In this document: positions 40,520 through 52,629 of the stretch, piece after piece
Layout: each line of letters starts with the position of its first letter
How positions within the stretch are numbered: position 1 is the stretch's first letter
DNA from: Pseudomonas putida
Lineage (GTDB): Bacteria; Pseudomonadota; Gammaproteobacteria; Pseudomonadales; Pseudomonadaceae
Length of the DNA: 64,000 bases
NCBI RefSeq assembly: GCF_025905425.1
Contig: NZ_CP109603.1
Coordinates: 470,001-534,000, forward strand
Direction: 5' to 3'
Made by a program: the position numbers and the translations under genes
Notes under the pieces: generated by a model
Seen by the model: the letters and a program-made list of their open reading frames with translations, nothing else
Told to the model about the DNA's origin: nothing
Databases searched by the model: none

Positions 40520-42430
40520 ATGGTTCAGGCAAGCAGTCATGCCGAAGGCGGACACGAGGGAAAGCAGGGCGCGACGCGGTCGCTGGGCCTGCTCGTGGCG
40601 GCTGTCGGGGTGGTTTATGGCGATATCGGCACCAGCCCGCTGTATACACTCAAGGAAGTCTTTACCGGTGGCTATGGAGTGCCGGTCAACCATGACGGCG
40701 TGCTGGGGATCCTGTCGCTGATCCTCTGGTCGCTGCTGTGGGTGGTGTCGTTCAAGTACGTGATGTTCATCCTGCGTGCCGACAACCAAGGCGAGGGTGG
40801 CACCATGGCGCTTACCGCACTGGCGCGGCGGGCCACGGCGGCCCATCCACGGCTGCGTACATTGATGGTTATCTGCGGGTTGATTGGTGCTTCGCTGTTC
40901 TATGGCGACAGCATGATCACCCCGGCAGTGTCGGTGCTGTCGGCTGTAGAGGGCATGGGCCTGGCCTTCGACGGCATCGATCACTGGGTGGTCCCGATCT
41001 CGCTGGTGGTGCTGGTGGCGCTGTTCCTGGTGCAGAAGCATGGCACCGAGAAGATCGGCAAGTTGTTTGGCCCGATCATGGTGGCCTGGTTCGTGGTGCT
41101 AGGGGCCTTGGGGGTGCATGGCATCTCGCAGAGCCCGGAAGTGCTCAGGGCGTTCAACCCAGGCTGGGCGGTGAACTTCTTCATCGTTCATCCCGGCATG
41201 GGGGTGGCCATTCTCGGCGCCGTGGTGCTGGCGCTGACCGGTGCCGAGGCGCTGTACGCCGACATGGGCCACTTCGGCCGTAAACCCATCGCCCGCGCCT
41301 GGTTCGCCCTGGTGCTGCCGGCGCTGGTGCTCAACTATTTTGGCCAGGGCGCAATGCTGCTGCAAAACCCGGAGGCGGCGCGCAACCCCTTCTACTTGCT
41401 GGCACCCTCCTGGGCATTGCTGCCGTTGGTGGGGTTGGCAACCATGGCCACGGTGATTGCTTCGCAAGCGGTGATTTCCGGGGCGTTCTCCCTGACCCGT
41501 CAGGCGATTCAGCTGGGGTACATACCGCGCATGCAGATCCAGCACACCTCCAGCGATGAGCAGGGGCAGATCTACATCGGTGCGGTGAACTGGACGCTGA
41601 TGGTCGGCGTGGTGCTGCTGGTCATTGGTTTCGAGTCTTCCGGGGCCCTGGCCGCGGCGTACGGTGTGGCGGTCACCGGCACCATGCTGATGACCACGAT
41701 TCTGGTGTCGGCGGTGATGTTGCTGCTATGGAAGTGGCCCCCGGTGCTGGCGGTGCCGATTCTGCTGGGCTTTCTGTTCGTGGATGGGCTGTTCTTCGCT
41801 GCCAACGTGCCGAAGATCGTGCAGGGCGGGGCCTTCCCGGTACTGGCGGGCGGCGTTCTTTACTTGTTGATGAGCACCTGGAAGCGCGGCAAGCAGATCC
41901 TCGTAGAACGTATCGATGAGGGTGCGCTGCCGCTGCCGGTATTCATCAGCAGCATCCGCATACAACCGCCGCACCGGGTCGAAGGCACAGCCGTGTTCCT
42001 GACTGCGCGGCCGGACGCCGTACCCCATGCGCTGTTGCACAACATGCTGCACAACCAGGTGCTGCACAGCCAGGTGGTGCTGCTGACGGTGGTCAGCGAG
42101 GACCGGCCACGGGTGCCGGAGCAGGAGCGCTTCGAGGTGGAAGCCTATGGCGACGGGTTCTTCCGCGTCCTGTTGCATTTTGGCTTCATGGACGAGCCGG
42201 ACGTGCCGGCGGCCTTGAAGCTGTGCCATCTGGAGGACCTGGATTTCAGCCCGATGCGCACGACCTACTTCCTCAGCCGCGAAACAGTGATTGCTTCGCG
42301 GCTGGAGGGCATGTCGCGCTGGCGCGGAAATCTGTTCGCGTTCTTGCTCAAGAATGCCAACGGCAATCTGCGGTTCTTCAATCTGCCGTTGAACCGGGTG
42401 ATCGAACTGGGCACCCAGGTCGAGATCTGA
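40520..42430 (+). CDS. kup: Potassium uptake protein Kup
   Basis: A 636-residue K+/H+ symporter with about 12 membrane helices and a C-terminal cytoplasmic domain. Hallmarks are [33 protein letters not shown] and [14 protein letters not shown]. The ATG giving [11 protein letters not shown] is chosen; an upstream ATG 90 bases earlier adds residues that look like leader. Divergent from rimO, with the gap holding both promoters. Confidence 0.95.
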   Translation: MVQASSHAEGGHEGKQGATRSLGLLVAAVGVVYGDIGTSPLYTLKEVFTGGYGVPVNHDGVLGILSLILWSLLWVVSFKYVMFILRADNQGEGGTMALTALARRATAAHPRLRTLMVICGLIGASLFYGDSMITPAVSVLSAVEGMGLAFDGIDHWVVPISLVVLVALFLVQKHGTEKIGKLFGPIMVAWFVVLGALGVHGISQSPEVLRAFNPGWAVNFFIVHPGMGVAILGAVVLALTGAEALYADMGHFGRKPIARAWFALVLPALVLNYFGQGAMLLQNPEAARNPFYLLAPSWALLPLVGLATMATVIASQAVISGAFSLTRQAIQLGYIPRMQIQHTSSDEQGQIYIGAVNWTLMVGVVLLVIGFESSGALAAAYGVAVTGTMLMTTILVSAVMLLLWKWPPVLAVPILLGFLFVDGLFFAANVPKIVQGGAFPVLAGGVLYLLMSTWKRGKQILVERIDEGALPLPVFISSIRIQPPHRVEGTAVFLTARPDAVPHALLHNMLHNQVLHSQVVLLTVVSEDRPRVPEQERFEVEAYGDGFFRVLLHFGFMDEPDVPAALKLCHLEDLDFSPMRTTYFLSRETVIASRLEGMSRWRGNLFAFLLKNANGNLRFFNLPLNRVIELGTQVEI

Positions 42431-42474
42431 TCCGCAGCCTGATGGGCCTGGTGCCCAGGCCTACAAAAAGGCTC

Positions 42475-43767
42475 TCAGTTCTGTTCCGCCACACTCGACT
42501 TGCCCTGGCGCGTCTCGATCTCGCCGATCAGGCGCTTGGCCAGGGCAGGGTAGTTCTCGTCGAAGTGGTGCCCACCCGGCAGCTTCAGGCGCTCACCGAC
42601 GGCCGTCTTCTCGGTGCAACCGCTTTCGTCGGTCTCTTCCACGCCATACACGCACACCACCTTGGACGCAGGCAGCTTGGCCATTTCCGGCCCAGTGGGT
42701 GCCTCCTGGCCTTCCTTGCCCAGCCAGCCTTCGACCTCGATCTCGAAACTGCCGCTGCGGGCGAAGGCCAGTAGCATCACCGCGTCGATGCGTTGCTGGT
42801 CCTCGGCCGGCAGGCGGTTGTAGATCGCTGGCAGCACGTCGGCGCCAAACGAATAGCCGGTCAATACAAAGCGCTTGGTACCCCATTTCTGGCGATAGTG
42901 CTGCATCAGTTCCGACAGGTCGGCGGCGCTTTGCTCGGGGGTCTTGTGTTGCCAGTAATAGCGCAGGGTGTCGATGCCGACCACCGGGTAGCCCAGTTTG
43001 GCCATCTCCCCGGCCACGTCGCGGTCCAGGTCGCGCCAGCCGCCGTCCCCAGAGAGAAACAAGGTGACGGTATCAGTGGTTTGCCCAGCCGGCACCTCGA
43101 CCACCGGAATGGCCAGGGCATTGCCATCGTGACCGACCAGGGCTTGGGTCAGTTGCAATTTGAGCACCTGAGGCAAGTGGATGTCGTAATCGCTGATGCT
43201 GGTTTCGGCGTTGGCCTGGTCGCGCACGAAGGCTGCGCTGGCGTCATCCGGGTTGTCGTTCCAGGCGACGTTCCAATGGCCATGGGCCGCTGACTTGGGC
43301 AGCGCGGCCTGGCAGCCGGGTTGCTCCAGGGTGAAGTCGACGGAAATGGCCCGCGCCTTGTCGTCGGTCTGTGCGGCCAGCCAACGCCAGGCCTGTGCCG
43401 CGCCTGGGCCGATACCGGCCACCAAAGTCGGTTTTTCCGACAGCTGGGCCAATGCCAGGTCCAGCGCTTGTTGCTGGAGGGTGCAGTCGTTGGGCGGCAG
43501 GATCACCTGCACCAGCTGGGCTTCCCCGGCCTGGCTCAGGTCCAGCAACTGCTTGTCGGTCAGGGCCTGGTCCTGAGGTACGCCGATGGCGACCCGGGCC
43601 TTGGCGTGCACGCCAGGGGTGACACGGGTAATGCTGGTGTTATTGAGGGTCAGCTGCTCAAGGCGCGCCTCGGGCGCAGGGCGCGTCCACAGCCAGAAGG
43701 CCACGGCAGCGCCCAGGGCGGCGAGCAGCAGCGGTATCACCAGGTACAGCCAATAGCGTCGGATCAT
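42475..43767 (-). CDS. VirJ/AcvB-type hydrolase, probable alanyl-phosphatidylglycerol hydrolase
   Basis: A 430-residue protein anchored by an N-terminal helix (about 5-27) with a periplasmic alpha/beta-hydrolase part. The nucleophile motif is GYSFGADVLP (GxSxG) and a first domain contains AGIGPGAAQAW, as in the two-domain VirJ/AcvB family. Its start overlaps the mprF stop. In P. aeruginosa the same partner of the PG aminoacyl-transferase removes Ala from alanyl-phosphatidylglycerol; the arrangement here supports the same role. Confidence 0.85.
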   Translation of the reverse strand: MIRRYWLYLVIPLLLAALGAAVAFWLWTRPAPEARLEQLTLNNTSITRVTPGVHAKARVAIGVPQDQALTDKQLLDLSQAGEAQLVQVILPPNDCTLQQQALDLALAQLSEKPTLVAGIGPGAAQAWRWLAAQTDDKARAISVDFTLEQPGCQAALPKSAAHGHWNVAWNDNPDDASAAFVRDQANAETSISDYDIHLPQVLKLQLTQALVGHDGNALAIPVVEVPAGQTTDTVTLFLSGDGGWRDLDRDVAGEMAKLGYPVVGIDTLRYYWQHKTPEQSAADLSELMQHYRQKWGTKRFVLTGYSFGADVLPAIYNRLPAEDQQRIDAVMLLAFARSGSFEIEVEGWLGKEGQEAPTGPEMAKLPASKVVCVYGVEETDESGCTEKTAVGERLKLPGGHHFDENYPALAKRLIGEIETRQGKSSVAEQN

Positions 43768-46409
43768 CAGCGTTTCACCAATCCAGTCAGGCCGCCAGCG
43801 ATCAGGGCGGCAGTGTCGGCCAGTGCCACCAGCGGGTCGAGCCCGGCCGGCACGGCCATGTAACGGGGTTCCCAGTCCGGTTGGAACTTGTCCTTGAAGC
43901 GTCTAAGCCCCTGGAAGTTGTAGAGCTGTTCGCCGCGGCGGAACACCATCGAGCCCAGGCGCTGGGTCAAGGGCGCACCGCGCCGTGGCTGCAGCCCGGA
44001 AAGCGGGACCATGCCCAGGCTGAAGCGGGCGTAGTCGTGGCTTTTGTAGTGCAGGATCAACCCGATCATCATGAATTCCATGGTCAGCTTTGGTGCTTCG
44101 GGGTGTGCACGCATCAGGTCGAGGCTGGCCAGCGCGTTGCCGTGGGTTTCCAGCAGGTTGGCAAATGCCACCGGCCGGCCCTGGAAGCGAATCAGGGCGA
44201 TGCGAAAGTGCTGCAGGTACTCGGGGCTGAAACGCCCGAGCGAGAAGCCTTTCTCGCGCACGTTCTTGCCACCCAGCCAGGCATCGGAAATGTCCTTGAG
44301 CTCTGCCAGCGGGGCGTGACCGGGCTCGTGGATTTCCAGGCTTAGGCCGTCACGGCCACCGCGGTTCCAGGTGTAGCGCAGGTCTTTCATCTCCTTGCCC
44401 TTGGCTTCGAGGTCAAAGCGGCGCAGGTCGACCCGGGCTTCCTCGCCGAGCTTGAGTGCGGTCAGGCCAATGTCCATGTAGAACGGCAGGTTCTCCGCCC
44501 GGACCTGATAGAACACTGGCCGGGCGTGGTGCAGGTCGCACAGGTCACGGAACTGCCAGATCATCTCGGCGCGCTCCTGGGCGGGGCCGATCGGGTCATA
44601 CAAGGCGACCAGGCTCCGACCGCGACGGGCGTACATGAGGAAGGCGTTGTCACCGGGGTGGAACAGCAAGGCCTTGTCGCCGGTCAGGGCCAGGCCGCCA
44701 TCGGGTTGGTCGGACGCCAGCAGGATGCGGTTGGCACGTTGCAGCTCTTCGTCATCGGGCAGGTGGATCACCGGTGGTGCGGTACGCAGCAGCCAGGTCA
44801 GGGCGACTGCCAGCAACAGCACCGCGCTGCCCATGGCGGCGCGCAGGCCACGCGGTGCGTCGGCATCCAGGGTGAACTGCCACCACAACTGGTGGCTGTA
44901 GGGGACATCCTGATAGGCGAACAGCAGCAGCCACACTGAAGCACCGACCACGCAGGCACTGGCCACCAGGAATACCGGCGAGAAGGGCAGCTCCAGCAGG
45001 CGGCTGGGGCGGTAGAACGAGCGACGGAACAGGGCAAGCAGCGCGGCGGTGAAGGTCAGCAGGCAGGCTTCTTCCCAGTCGAAGCCCTTGAGCAATGACA
45101 GCAATGCACCGACCAGCAGCAATGTCGTGGTCAACAGCCAGGCCGCAGACAGGCGTCGGCGCAGGCCTTGGGCCAGCAGCAGGCAGAGCACGCCTATCAG
45201 GCTGGCGCCGAAGTGCGATGCATCGATCAGGCGATGGGGGACCAGAAACCCCATGTGTTCCAGGCGCGTGTCGATCTCAGGCGTGGCACCCGAGAACAGC
45301 AGTACCACACCAGACAGAAACACCAGGATCGACAACACCGGTGCGGCCAGCCCCGAGGCGACCTTGATGGCCTGTTGCGCGAACAGCAGGCGCCGGGCTT
45401 CGTTGGCCAGCAGCAGCACACAGGCCAGCAGCAGCGGCAGCACCACATAGATCAGGCGATACAGCAGCAGGGCGGCAGCCAGTGGCGCGGCGCCCAACTG
45501 GTCGGCAAAGGCGGCCAGCAAGATCGCCTCGAACACGCCGACGCCACCGGGTACATGGCTGAGTACGCCAGCGGCCAGGGCCAGCAGGTAGACCAGGATA
45601 AAGGCGCCAAACGGCGGTGCCACTGGCAGCAGGAGATACAGCACGGTGGCGGCGGCGGCCACGTCCAGGGCAGTGATCAGCATTTGCAGGGCAGCCAGGC
45701 GAGCGCCCGGCAGGCGCAAGGTGCGGCGGCCCAGTTGAACCAGCAGGTTATCGGCCAACGGTTGTTCGGCCAGGCGTCTGCGGTAAAGCCCCATCACCAG
45801 CACCGCAAACAGCACCAGTACGGCTGCGGCAATGCCTGCCAGCAGGCCCGGCGAAAGGCCCAGCGCAGTCGAGGCGGCCGGCAGATCGCTCAAGGTCGCC
45901 AAGGCCGCCAGAGGCGGCAGTGCACAGCCCAAGGACAGGCTGGCAAACACGGTCATCCGTGCGACTTCTGCGGCCCCAAGCCCCTGTCGGGCATACAGGC
46001 GGTAGCGCACCGAGCCCCCCGAGAGCATTGACAGGCCGATAGCGTTACCGATGGCGAAGGCGCTGAAGCCGCCCAGAATCAAACTACCCGCAGGCAGTTT
46101 CACGCCGGCATAGCGGCTGGCCGACCATTCGTACCCCAGCAGAATGACGAACCCGGCTGCCGTAGCCAGCAAGGCACCCAGCAGTGACTGCGTCGGCACG
46201 CTGAGCATGGCATCGTGCAGTGCATAGATGTCCAGTTCGCTCAGCAGGTGTCGGCAGGCAACCAATGCCATGGCGAACAGTACCAGCGTTACCGCCAGGC
46301 CAATGGGCTGGCGGTAGCGGCTCAGTCGCTCGATCATGGGCAGGCGCTGCGCAGCAGCCGGTAGCGCCGTAGCGAGCGGCACCGGAGGTTCGGGGTTGTG
46401 GGAGGTCAT
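43767..46409 (-). CDS. mprF: Phosphatidylglycerol aminoacyl-transferase MprF
   Basis: An 880-residue membrane protein. The first 500 residues hold about 14 helices (flippase-like and synthase TM domains). The C-terminal 340 residues are the DUF2156 GNAT-fold domain with RYTWNRGGRDGLSLEI and FMMIGLILHYKSHDYARF. It transfers an amino acid (Ala in pseudomonads, Lys in others) from tRNA to phosphatidylglycerol, which lowers surface charge and protects from cationic peptides. The 3' end overlaps the hydrolase gene, so the two are coupled. Confidence 0.93.
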   Translation of the reverse strand: MTSHNPEPPVPLATALPAAAQRLPMIERLSRYRQPIGLAVTLVLFAMALVACRHLLSELDIYALHDAMLSVPTQSLLGALLATAAGFVILLGYEWSASRYAGVKLPAGSLILGGFSAFAIGNAIGLSMLSGGSVRYRLYARQGLGAAEVARMTVFASLSLGCALPPLAALATLSDLPAASTALGLSPGLLAGIAAAVLVLFAVLVMGLYRRRLAEQPLADNLLVQLGRRTLRLPGARLAALQMLITALDVAAAATVLYLLLPVAPPFGAFILVYLLALAAGVLSHVPGGVGVFEAILLAAFADQLGAAPLAAALLLYRLIYVVLPLLLACVLLLANEARRLLFAQQAIKVASGLAAPVLSILVFLSGVVLLFSGATPEIDTRLEHMGFLVPHRLIDASHFGASLIGVLCLLLAQGLRRRLSAAWLLTTTLLLVGALLSLLKGFDWEEACLLTFTAALLALFRRSFYRPSRLLELPFSPVFLVASACVVGASVWLLLFAYQDVPYSHQLWWQFTLDADAPRGLRAAMGSAVLLLAVALTWLLRTAPPVIHLPDDEELQRANRILLASDQPDGGLALTGDKALLFHPGDNAFLMYARRGRSLVALYDPIGPAQERAEMIWQFRDLCDLHHARPVFYQVRAENLPFYMDIGLTALKLGEEARVDLRRFDLEAKGKEMKDLRYTWNRGGRDGLSLEIHEPGHAPLAELKDISDAWLGGKNVREKGFSLGRFSPEYLQHFRIALIRFQGRPVAFANLLETHGNALASLDLMRAHPEAPKLTMEFMMIGLILHYKSHDYARFSLGMVPLSGLQPRRGAPLTQRLGSMVFRRGEQLYNFQGLRRFKDKFQPDWEPRYMAVPAGLDPLVALADTAALIAGGLTGLVKR

Positions 46410-46626
46410 GAATCAATACCCCGAGCCGATAGCGCGAGGCGAGGGAGAGGTGCGGCCAAGTGAAAGTCCCTTAGGAAAACGTATCCAATATTACTCCGGG
46501 CACAGACGCTTTCAGCGGGCTGGCAGGGTTAAAGATAGTTCATCCTGAGTGCGACATCTCAAGCCTGGGGGAAAGGCTGAAGGCAAGCGGGTTGCGAGGC
46601 GACGAAACGTATGGGACCCAAAAACA

Positions 46627-46663
46627 ACAAACCCCGCGCTGCTGTTACACAGGCGGGGTTTGT
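46627..46663 (-). terminator. Terminator after fMet tRNA copy 3
   Basis: ACAAACCCCGC pairs with GCGGGGTTTGT around a 13-nt loop, 11 bp beyond the tRNA 3' end. Confidence 0.85.
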
Positions 46664-46674
46664 TCTGACGAATA

Positions 46675-46751
<77 letters not shown>

Positions 46752-46845
46752 TCAGAGGTGCGCATTCTACAGCTTGTTGAAGCTGTGTAAAGCGTTAATT
46801 GTTGATTTCTCAACCTATTTTCTTCGGCATCATTTTCGATGCAAA

Positions 46846-46881
46846 GAAAAAGGCCACTGTGTTAACAGTGGCCTTTTCTTT
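46846..46881 (-). terminator. Terminator after fMet tRNA copy 2
   Basis: AAAAGGCCACTG / CAGTGGCCTTTT stem, near-identical to the one after copy 1. Confidence 0.9.
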
Positions 46882-46884
46882 ATT

Positions 46885-46961
<77 letters not shown>

Positions 46962-47055
46962 TCTGTGGGGCGCATTCTACAGTTTAACGATTCAGTGTCA
47001 AGCGCTAACACTTGATTTCTCGTAACTTTTTGGCTGTCGTCTTTTTTTAGCGCAA

Positions 47056-47090
47056 AGAAAAAGGCCACTGCGTTAACAGTGGCCTTTTCT
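47056..47090 (-). terminator. Terminator after fMet tRNA copy 1
   Basis: AAAAGGCCACTG / CAGTGGCCTTTT stem with flanking A and T runs, just after the tRNA. Confidence 0.9.
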
Positions 47091-47096
47091 CGAATC

Positions 47097-47173
<77 letters not shown>

Positions 47174-47357
47174 CCTGTGAGATCGAATTCTACGGATTTA
47201 CGCACCTATGTCAAGCGTTTTTACTTAAAAAACCTTTTTCGTTCAAACCCTTAGCGTTTGATTAATGCGTGCGGGTCAGGCGGGGCGGGGCTTTCAGGCC
47301 GATTGTCGAACGATGCGGCGCGCAGGCTGTTGCGCCAGAGGGGGCATGCGATACTAT

Positions 47358-47373
47358 CTGTATGAATCTACAG
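47358..47373 (+). promoter_or_regulatory. LexA box of dinB
   Basis: CTGTATGAATCTACAG matches the CTGT-N8-ACAG SOS box exactly and ends 15 bases before the dinB ATG, so it would overlap the promoter or start of the transcript. Confidence 0.9.
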
Positions 47374-47388
47374 TACTGACGGTCATCC

Positions 47389-48453
47389 ATGTCCTTGCGC
47401 AAGATCATCCATGTCGACTGCGATTGCTTCTACGCCGCGATCGAGATGCGTGATGACCCGCGCCTGGCCGGTCGGCCCATGGCGGTCGGCGGGTCGGCCG
47501 AGCATCGCGGGGTGATCGCCACCTGCAACTATGAAGCGCGCGCCTATGGTGTGCGCTCGGCCATGTCATCGCGGCATGCGCTCAAGCTGTGCCCTGACTT
47601 GTTGATCGTCAAGCCGCGTTTTGAAGCCTATCGCGAGGCATCGCGTGAGATTCACGCCATTTTTCGTGACTACACCGAGCTGATCGAGCCGTTGTCGCTG
47701 GATGAGGCCTACCTGGATGTAAGCGATAGCCAGTGGTATGCCGGTAGCGCCACGCGTATTGCTGAAGATATCCGCCGGCGCGTCGCCCGTACCTTGCATA
47801 TCACGGTGTCGGCGGGTGTCGCACCCAACAAGTTCCTGGCCAAGATTGCCAGCGACTGGCGCAAGCCCAACGGGCTGTTTGTCATCACCCCGGGTGAGGT
47901 CGAAGCCTTTGTCGCTGCCTTGCCGGTGGCCAGGTTGCACGGCGTGGGCAAGGTTACGGCGGACAAGCTGGCGCGGATGGGCATCGACACGTGCCTTGAC
48001 CTGCGTGAGTGGTCGCGCCTGGCGCTGGTGCGTGAGTTCGGCAGTTTTGGTGAGCGGCTGTGGGGGCTGGCGCGGGGTATTGACGATCGCGCCGTGCACA
48101 ATGATAGCCGCAGGCAATCGGTCAGTGTGGAGAACACCTACGATACCGACCTGCCGGATCTGGCCAGTTGCCTGGAACGCCTTCCTGCATTGCTCGACAG
48201 CCTTGATGAGCGCATTGCCCGTATGGATAGCAGCTATCGGCCGGACAAGCCTTTCGTCAAGGTCAAGTTCCATGACTTCAGCCAGACGACAATGGAGCAG
48301 GCGGGGGCGGGCAGGGATCTGGAGAGTTACCGGCAGTTACTGAAGCAGGCGTTTGCACGGGGTGGCAAGCCGGTGCGCTTGCTGGGCGTAGGGGTAAGGC
48401 TGCGGGATTTGCGCGGTGCGCATGAGCAACTGGAGTTGTTTCCACCTAAATGA
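47389..48453 (+). CDS. dinB: DNA polymerase IV
   Basis: A 354-residue Y-family translesion polymerase. Catalytic acidic residues are in HVDCDCFYAAIEMRDDP and SLDEAYLDVS; the palm, finger and thumb parts are complete and the little-finger domain ends near 345. The tail QLELFPPK is the clamp-binding (QLxLF) motif. SOS-regulated through the LexA box in front. Confidence 0.97.
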   Translation: MSLRKIIHVDCDCFYAAIEMRDDPRLAGRPMAVGGSAEHRGVIATCNYEARAYGVRSAMSSRHALKLCPDLLIVKPRFEAYREASREIHAIFRDYTELIEPLSLDEAYLDVSDSQWYAGSATRIAEDIRRRVARTLHITVSAGVAPNKFLAKIASDWRKPNGLFVITPGEVEAFVAALPVARLHGVGKVTADKLARMGIDTCLDLREWSRLALVREFGSFGERLWGLARGIDDRAVHNDSRRQSVSVENTYDTDLPDLASCLERLPALLDSLDERIARMDSSYRPDKPFVKVKFHDFSQTTMEQAGAGRDLESYRQLLKQAFARGGKPVRLLGVGVRLRDLRGAHEQLELFPPK

Positions 48454-48480
48454 ACAAGGGCCGCAAAGCGGCCCTGTTCA
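48451..48480. terminator. Bidirectional terminator between dinB and lipoprotein gene
   Basis: TGAACA(A)GGGCCGC-AAA-GCGGCCCTGTTCA, a near-perfect hairpin overlapping the dinB stop, between convergent genes. Confidence 0.75.
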
Positions 48481-48495
48481 TTTACTGCACGTCAT

Positions 48496-49455
48496 TTATT
48501 GCACGCCAGGATCAGCCACTAACCGCCCGGTGGCCTTGGTCAGTGATTGCAAGAATTCCTGCTGCAGTTCCGGATCGTTGCGCGTCAGCTCGATCAGGCT
48601 CTGCTCCATTTCACTGGCTTCCTCTTCCAGGCCCAGCTCGGACAGGCGCTTGACCCGGTGCACCCACTGGCCGACATCATCGTCTTCCAGGTCGTCGAAG
48701 ATCAGTTCGTGGGCTTCGAGCAGCTTGTTGCGCAGGGTGGCACTGACCAGCAGGCTGGCGTCACCGCGCACCGCATTGTCCTCATCGACCACCTGCAGGT
48801 GCAGGGTGCCGATGTGGTTGAGGTTCTGCTCCGAGAACGGGCTGTCGAGCAGGTTCAGGCGCAGTACGCCGTTCCTGTCGGTGGTCAGCTCGTGGTTCAT
48901 CTTGCCGGCCTTGACCTCAACCAGGCGCTCGCTCCAGGGCAGGCTGGTGGATTCTTCGCGTTTGTCCTTTTGTACTTCGCTGATCCCGGCAAGGTTCTGC
49001 TGGGCGCGACCGTTGGACTGCACGTTCATGAACGGGTTGAGCCCCGCCACGCCATAGCTGAGCCAGTCGTGGGTCACGCTTTCAGGCAGGTTACCCAAGG
49101 CGAAGACGTTGACCACGTTGGCCCCCACGCCAGCCACCACAGCCACCGCACCCAGCGGGATCTCGTAGATCTCCCGCCAGGGCTGGTAGGGCGTGTAGCG
49201 GTCGTAGCGACGGGTGACTTCGAACTCGGTGACTTCGAAGCGCTTTTGCTCATGCACGCGCACACGTCGTTGCGGCAGCTCCATCACCTTCGGCTCGCCG
49301 ACATCGATCTGCAGACTGTGTTCGAGCAGCTTTCGCTCGACGCGCTCCTCGTGCTCGCTGCGCTGGGACATCTGGTTGGCGCAGCCGCTGATGAGCAGGG
49401 CGCCGCACAGTGCGGCGCCCCCCAGGGTAAAGGTACTTCGCTTGGACATGATCAC
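48496..49455 (-). CDS. Predicted lipoprotein of unknown function
   Basis: A 319-residue protein with a lipobox (LLISGC) after a short signal peptide, so it is membrane-anchored, probably in the outer membrane. A hydrophobic stretch IPLGAVAVVAGVGANVVNVF lies near 100-120. The last 90 residues are rich in Glu, Asp and Leu and look helical (DLEDDDVGQWVHRVKRLSEL). I recognise no family. Either of two Met codons six bases apart may be the start. It follows proS closely (15 bp) on the same strand. Confidence 0.8.
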   Translation of the reverse strand: MIMSKRSTFTLGGAALCGALLISGCANQMSQRSEHEERVERKLLEHSLQIDVGEPKVMELPQRRVRVHEQKRFEVTEFEVTRRYDRYTPYQPWREIYEIPLGAVAVVAGVGANVVNVFALGNLPESVTHDWLSYGVAGLNPFMNVQSNGRAQQNLAGISEVQKDKREESTSLPWSERLVEVKAGKMNHELTTDRNGVLRLNLLDSPFSEQNLNHIGTLHLQVVDEDNAVRGDASLLVSATLRNKLLEAHELIFDDLEDDDVGQWVHRVKRLSELGLEEEASEMEQSLIELTRNDPELQQEFLQSLTKATGRLVADPGVQ

Positions 49456-49469
49456 TCGTGCATTGATTA

Positions 49470-51185
<1,716 letters not shown>

Positions 51186-51288
51186 GGTGGGCCGTGTCGA
51201 TTGCCTAAGACGTTGAAATGACCCCGCATTGTACGGGGGCGAAACGAAGGCGTACAGGATGCCCCAGGGCGTGGCAATTGTCAGCCAA

Positions 51289-51320
51289 GAAAAAGCCCGG
51301 CAATCGTGCCGGGCTTTTTC
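51289..51320 (-). terminator. oprD terminator
   Basis: AAAAAGCCCGGCA-ATCG-TGCCGGGCTTTTT, perfect hairpin between the oprD stop and proS. Confidence 0.92.
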
Positions 51321-51345
51321 AGGTGCGGGGCACTATAAGCGAGGC

Positions 51346-52629
51346 TTACAGGATGCTCAGCGGGTATTCGACGATCAGACGCAGTTCGTCGATCGAGCTC
51401 GAACCGTAGTACACGCCGTCGCTGGAACGGTAGGTAGCTTGACGGACACGGAAGCTCAGGTCCTTCGCCGGGCCGCTCTGCATGACGTATTTGACGTCGA
51501 TGTCGCGTTCCCATTCCTTGCCGTTGTCGGTGGTACGGGTGGTTGCACCGGTACCGCGCGCGTAACGGGTCATGAAGGTCAGGCCTGGTACGCCGAACTC
51601 GGCGAAGTTCAGGTCGTAGCGCGCCTGCCAGGACTTCTCGTCTTCGGCGTTGAAGTCGGAACGGGCGATGGAGTTGGCCAGGAACACGGTACCGCCGCCG
51701 TCTACGCCATAGGCGTAGTCGCCGTCACCGCTGACCTTCTGGTAGGCCAGGGTAAAGGTGTGGGCGCCAATGTTGTAGGCACCGGACAAGCTGGCTGCGA
51801 TGTTGTCGAGTTCGTTGCTGCCGTCGGACTTGCTGACGAACGCGCCGGTGCGGTTGTCGCCGATGGATTTGGTGTCATAGATGTTGAAGTCGAACACCAG
51901 GCCTTGCTTGTCGCTGATCGGCAGCGCCCAGTTGATGTTGCCGTACCACTTGCGGAAGTGATCTTCGACGCGCGAGTAGTAGATGCTGGTGCTGAAGCTG
52001 TCGGTGACAGCGTAGGTGCCGCCGAAGATGTTGGCTTCGGTCAGGTTCAGGCTGTCGTGGAACGTCTGAGCCTGGGCATTCATGGCGGTGAAGTGACCGG
52101 CGTTCAGGGTCAGGCCATCGATCTCGTTGCTGGTGATCAGGCCACCTTCGGCAACTTCTGGCAGCAGTCGGCTGTCATCAGTGGCGAATACCGGCATGGC
52201 GGTGAACTGGTCACCGAACTTCAGCACGGTATTGGAAATGCGCATTTTTACAGCGCCGCCGCCCTCGGAGTAATCATCCTGCGAACGACCATCGGAGCCG
52301 GTCGGGAACAGGCCGGTGCCAGCACGACCTTTGCCGCTGTCCAGTTTCAGGCCGAGCATGCCGATGGCGTCGACGCCGAAGCCTACGGTGCCCTGGGTGA
52401 AGCCCGATTCGTAAGTGCCGAGGAAGCCAAGGCCGGTTTCTTCCACGCGGCTCTGGCTGCCGGCTGGGTTGTTGCGGAAGTCACGGCTGAAGTACAGCAT
52501 GCGAGTTTTGACGTTCAGCTGGCTGTCTTCGATGAAACCCTTGGACTCGTCTTGTGCAGAGGCGAAGGCCAATTGCGAGGTCCCTGCCGAAACGGCCAGG
52601 GCGATCATGCTCCACTTCATCACGCGCAT
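51346..52629 (-). CDS. oprD: OprD-family outer-membrane porin
   Basis: A 427-residue porin with a signal peptide (about 1-24, ending AFASAQ), mature start DESKGFIEDSQLNVKTRMLY, and barrel segments typical of OprD/OccD proteins (NEIDGLTLNAGHF, ending LIVEYPLSIL). This branch takes up basic amino acids and small peptides in P. aeruginosa, and OprD there also admits carbapenems. Whether this copy is the functional OprD counterpart cannot be shown from sequence alone. It is a second, divergent member besides the one at 16.7 kb. Confidence 0.88.
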   Translation of the reverse strand: MRVMKWSMIALAVSAGTSQLAFASAQDESKGFIEDSQLNVKTRMLYFSRDFRNNPAGSQSRVEETGLGFLGTYESGFTQGTVGFGVDAIGMLGLKLDSGKGRAGTGLFPTGSDGRSQDDYSEGGGAVKMRISNTVLKFGDQFTAMPVFATDDSRLLPEVAEGGLITSNEIDGLTLNAGHFTAMNAQAQTFHDSLNLTEANIFGGTYAVTDSFSTSIYYSRVEDHFRKWYGNINWALPISDKQGLVFDFNIYDTKSIGDNRTGAFVSKSDGSNELDNIAASLSGAYNIGAHTFTLAYQKVSGDGDYAYGVDGGGTVFLANSIARSDFNAEDEKSWQARYDLNFAEFGVPGLTFMTRYARGTGATTRTTDNGKEWERDIDVKYVMQSGPAKDLSFRVRQATYRSSDGVYYGSSSIDELRLIVEYPLSIL

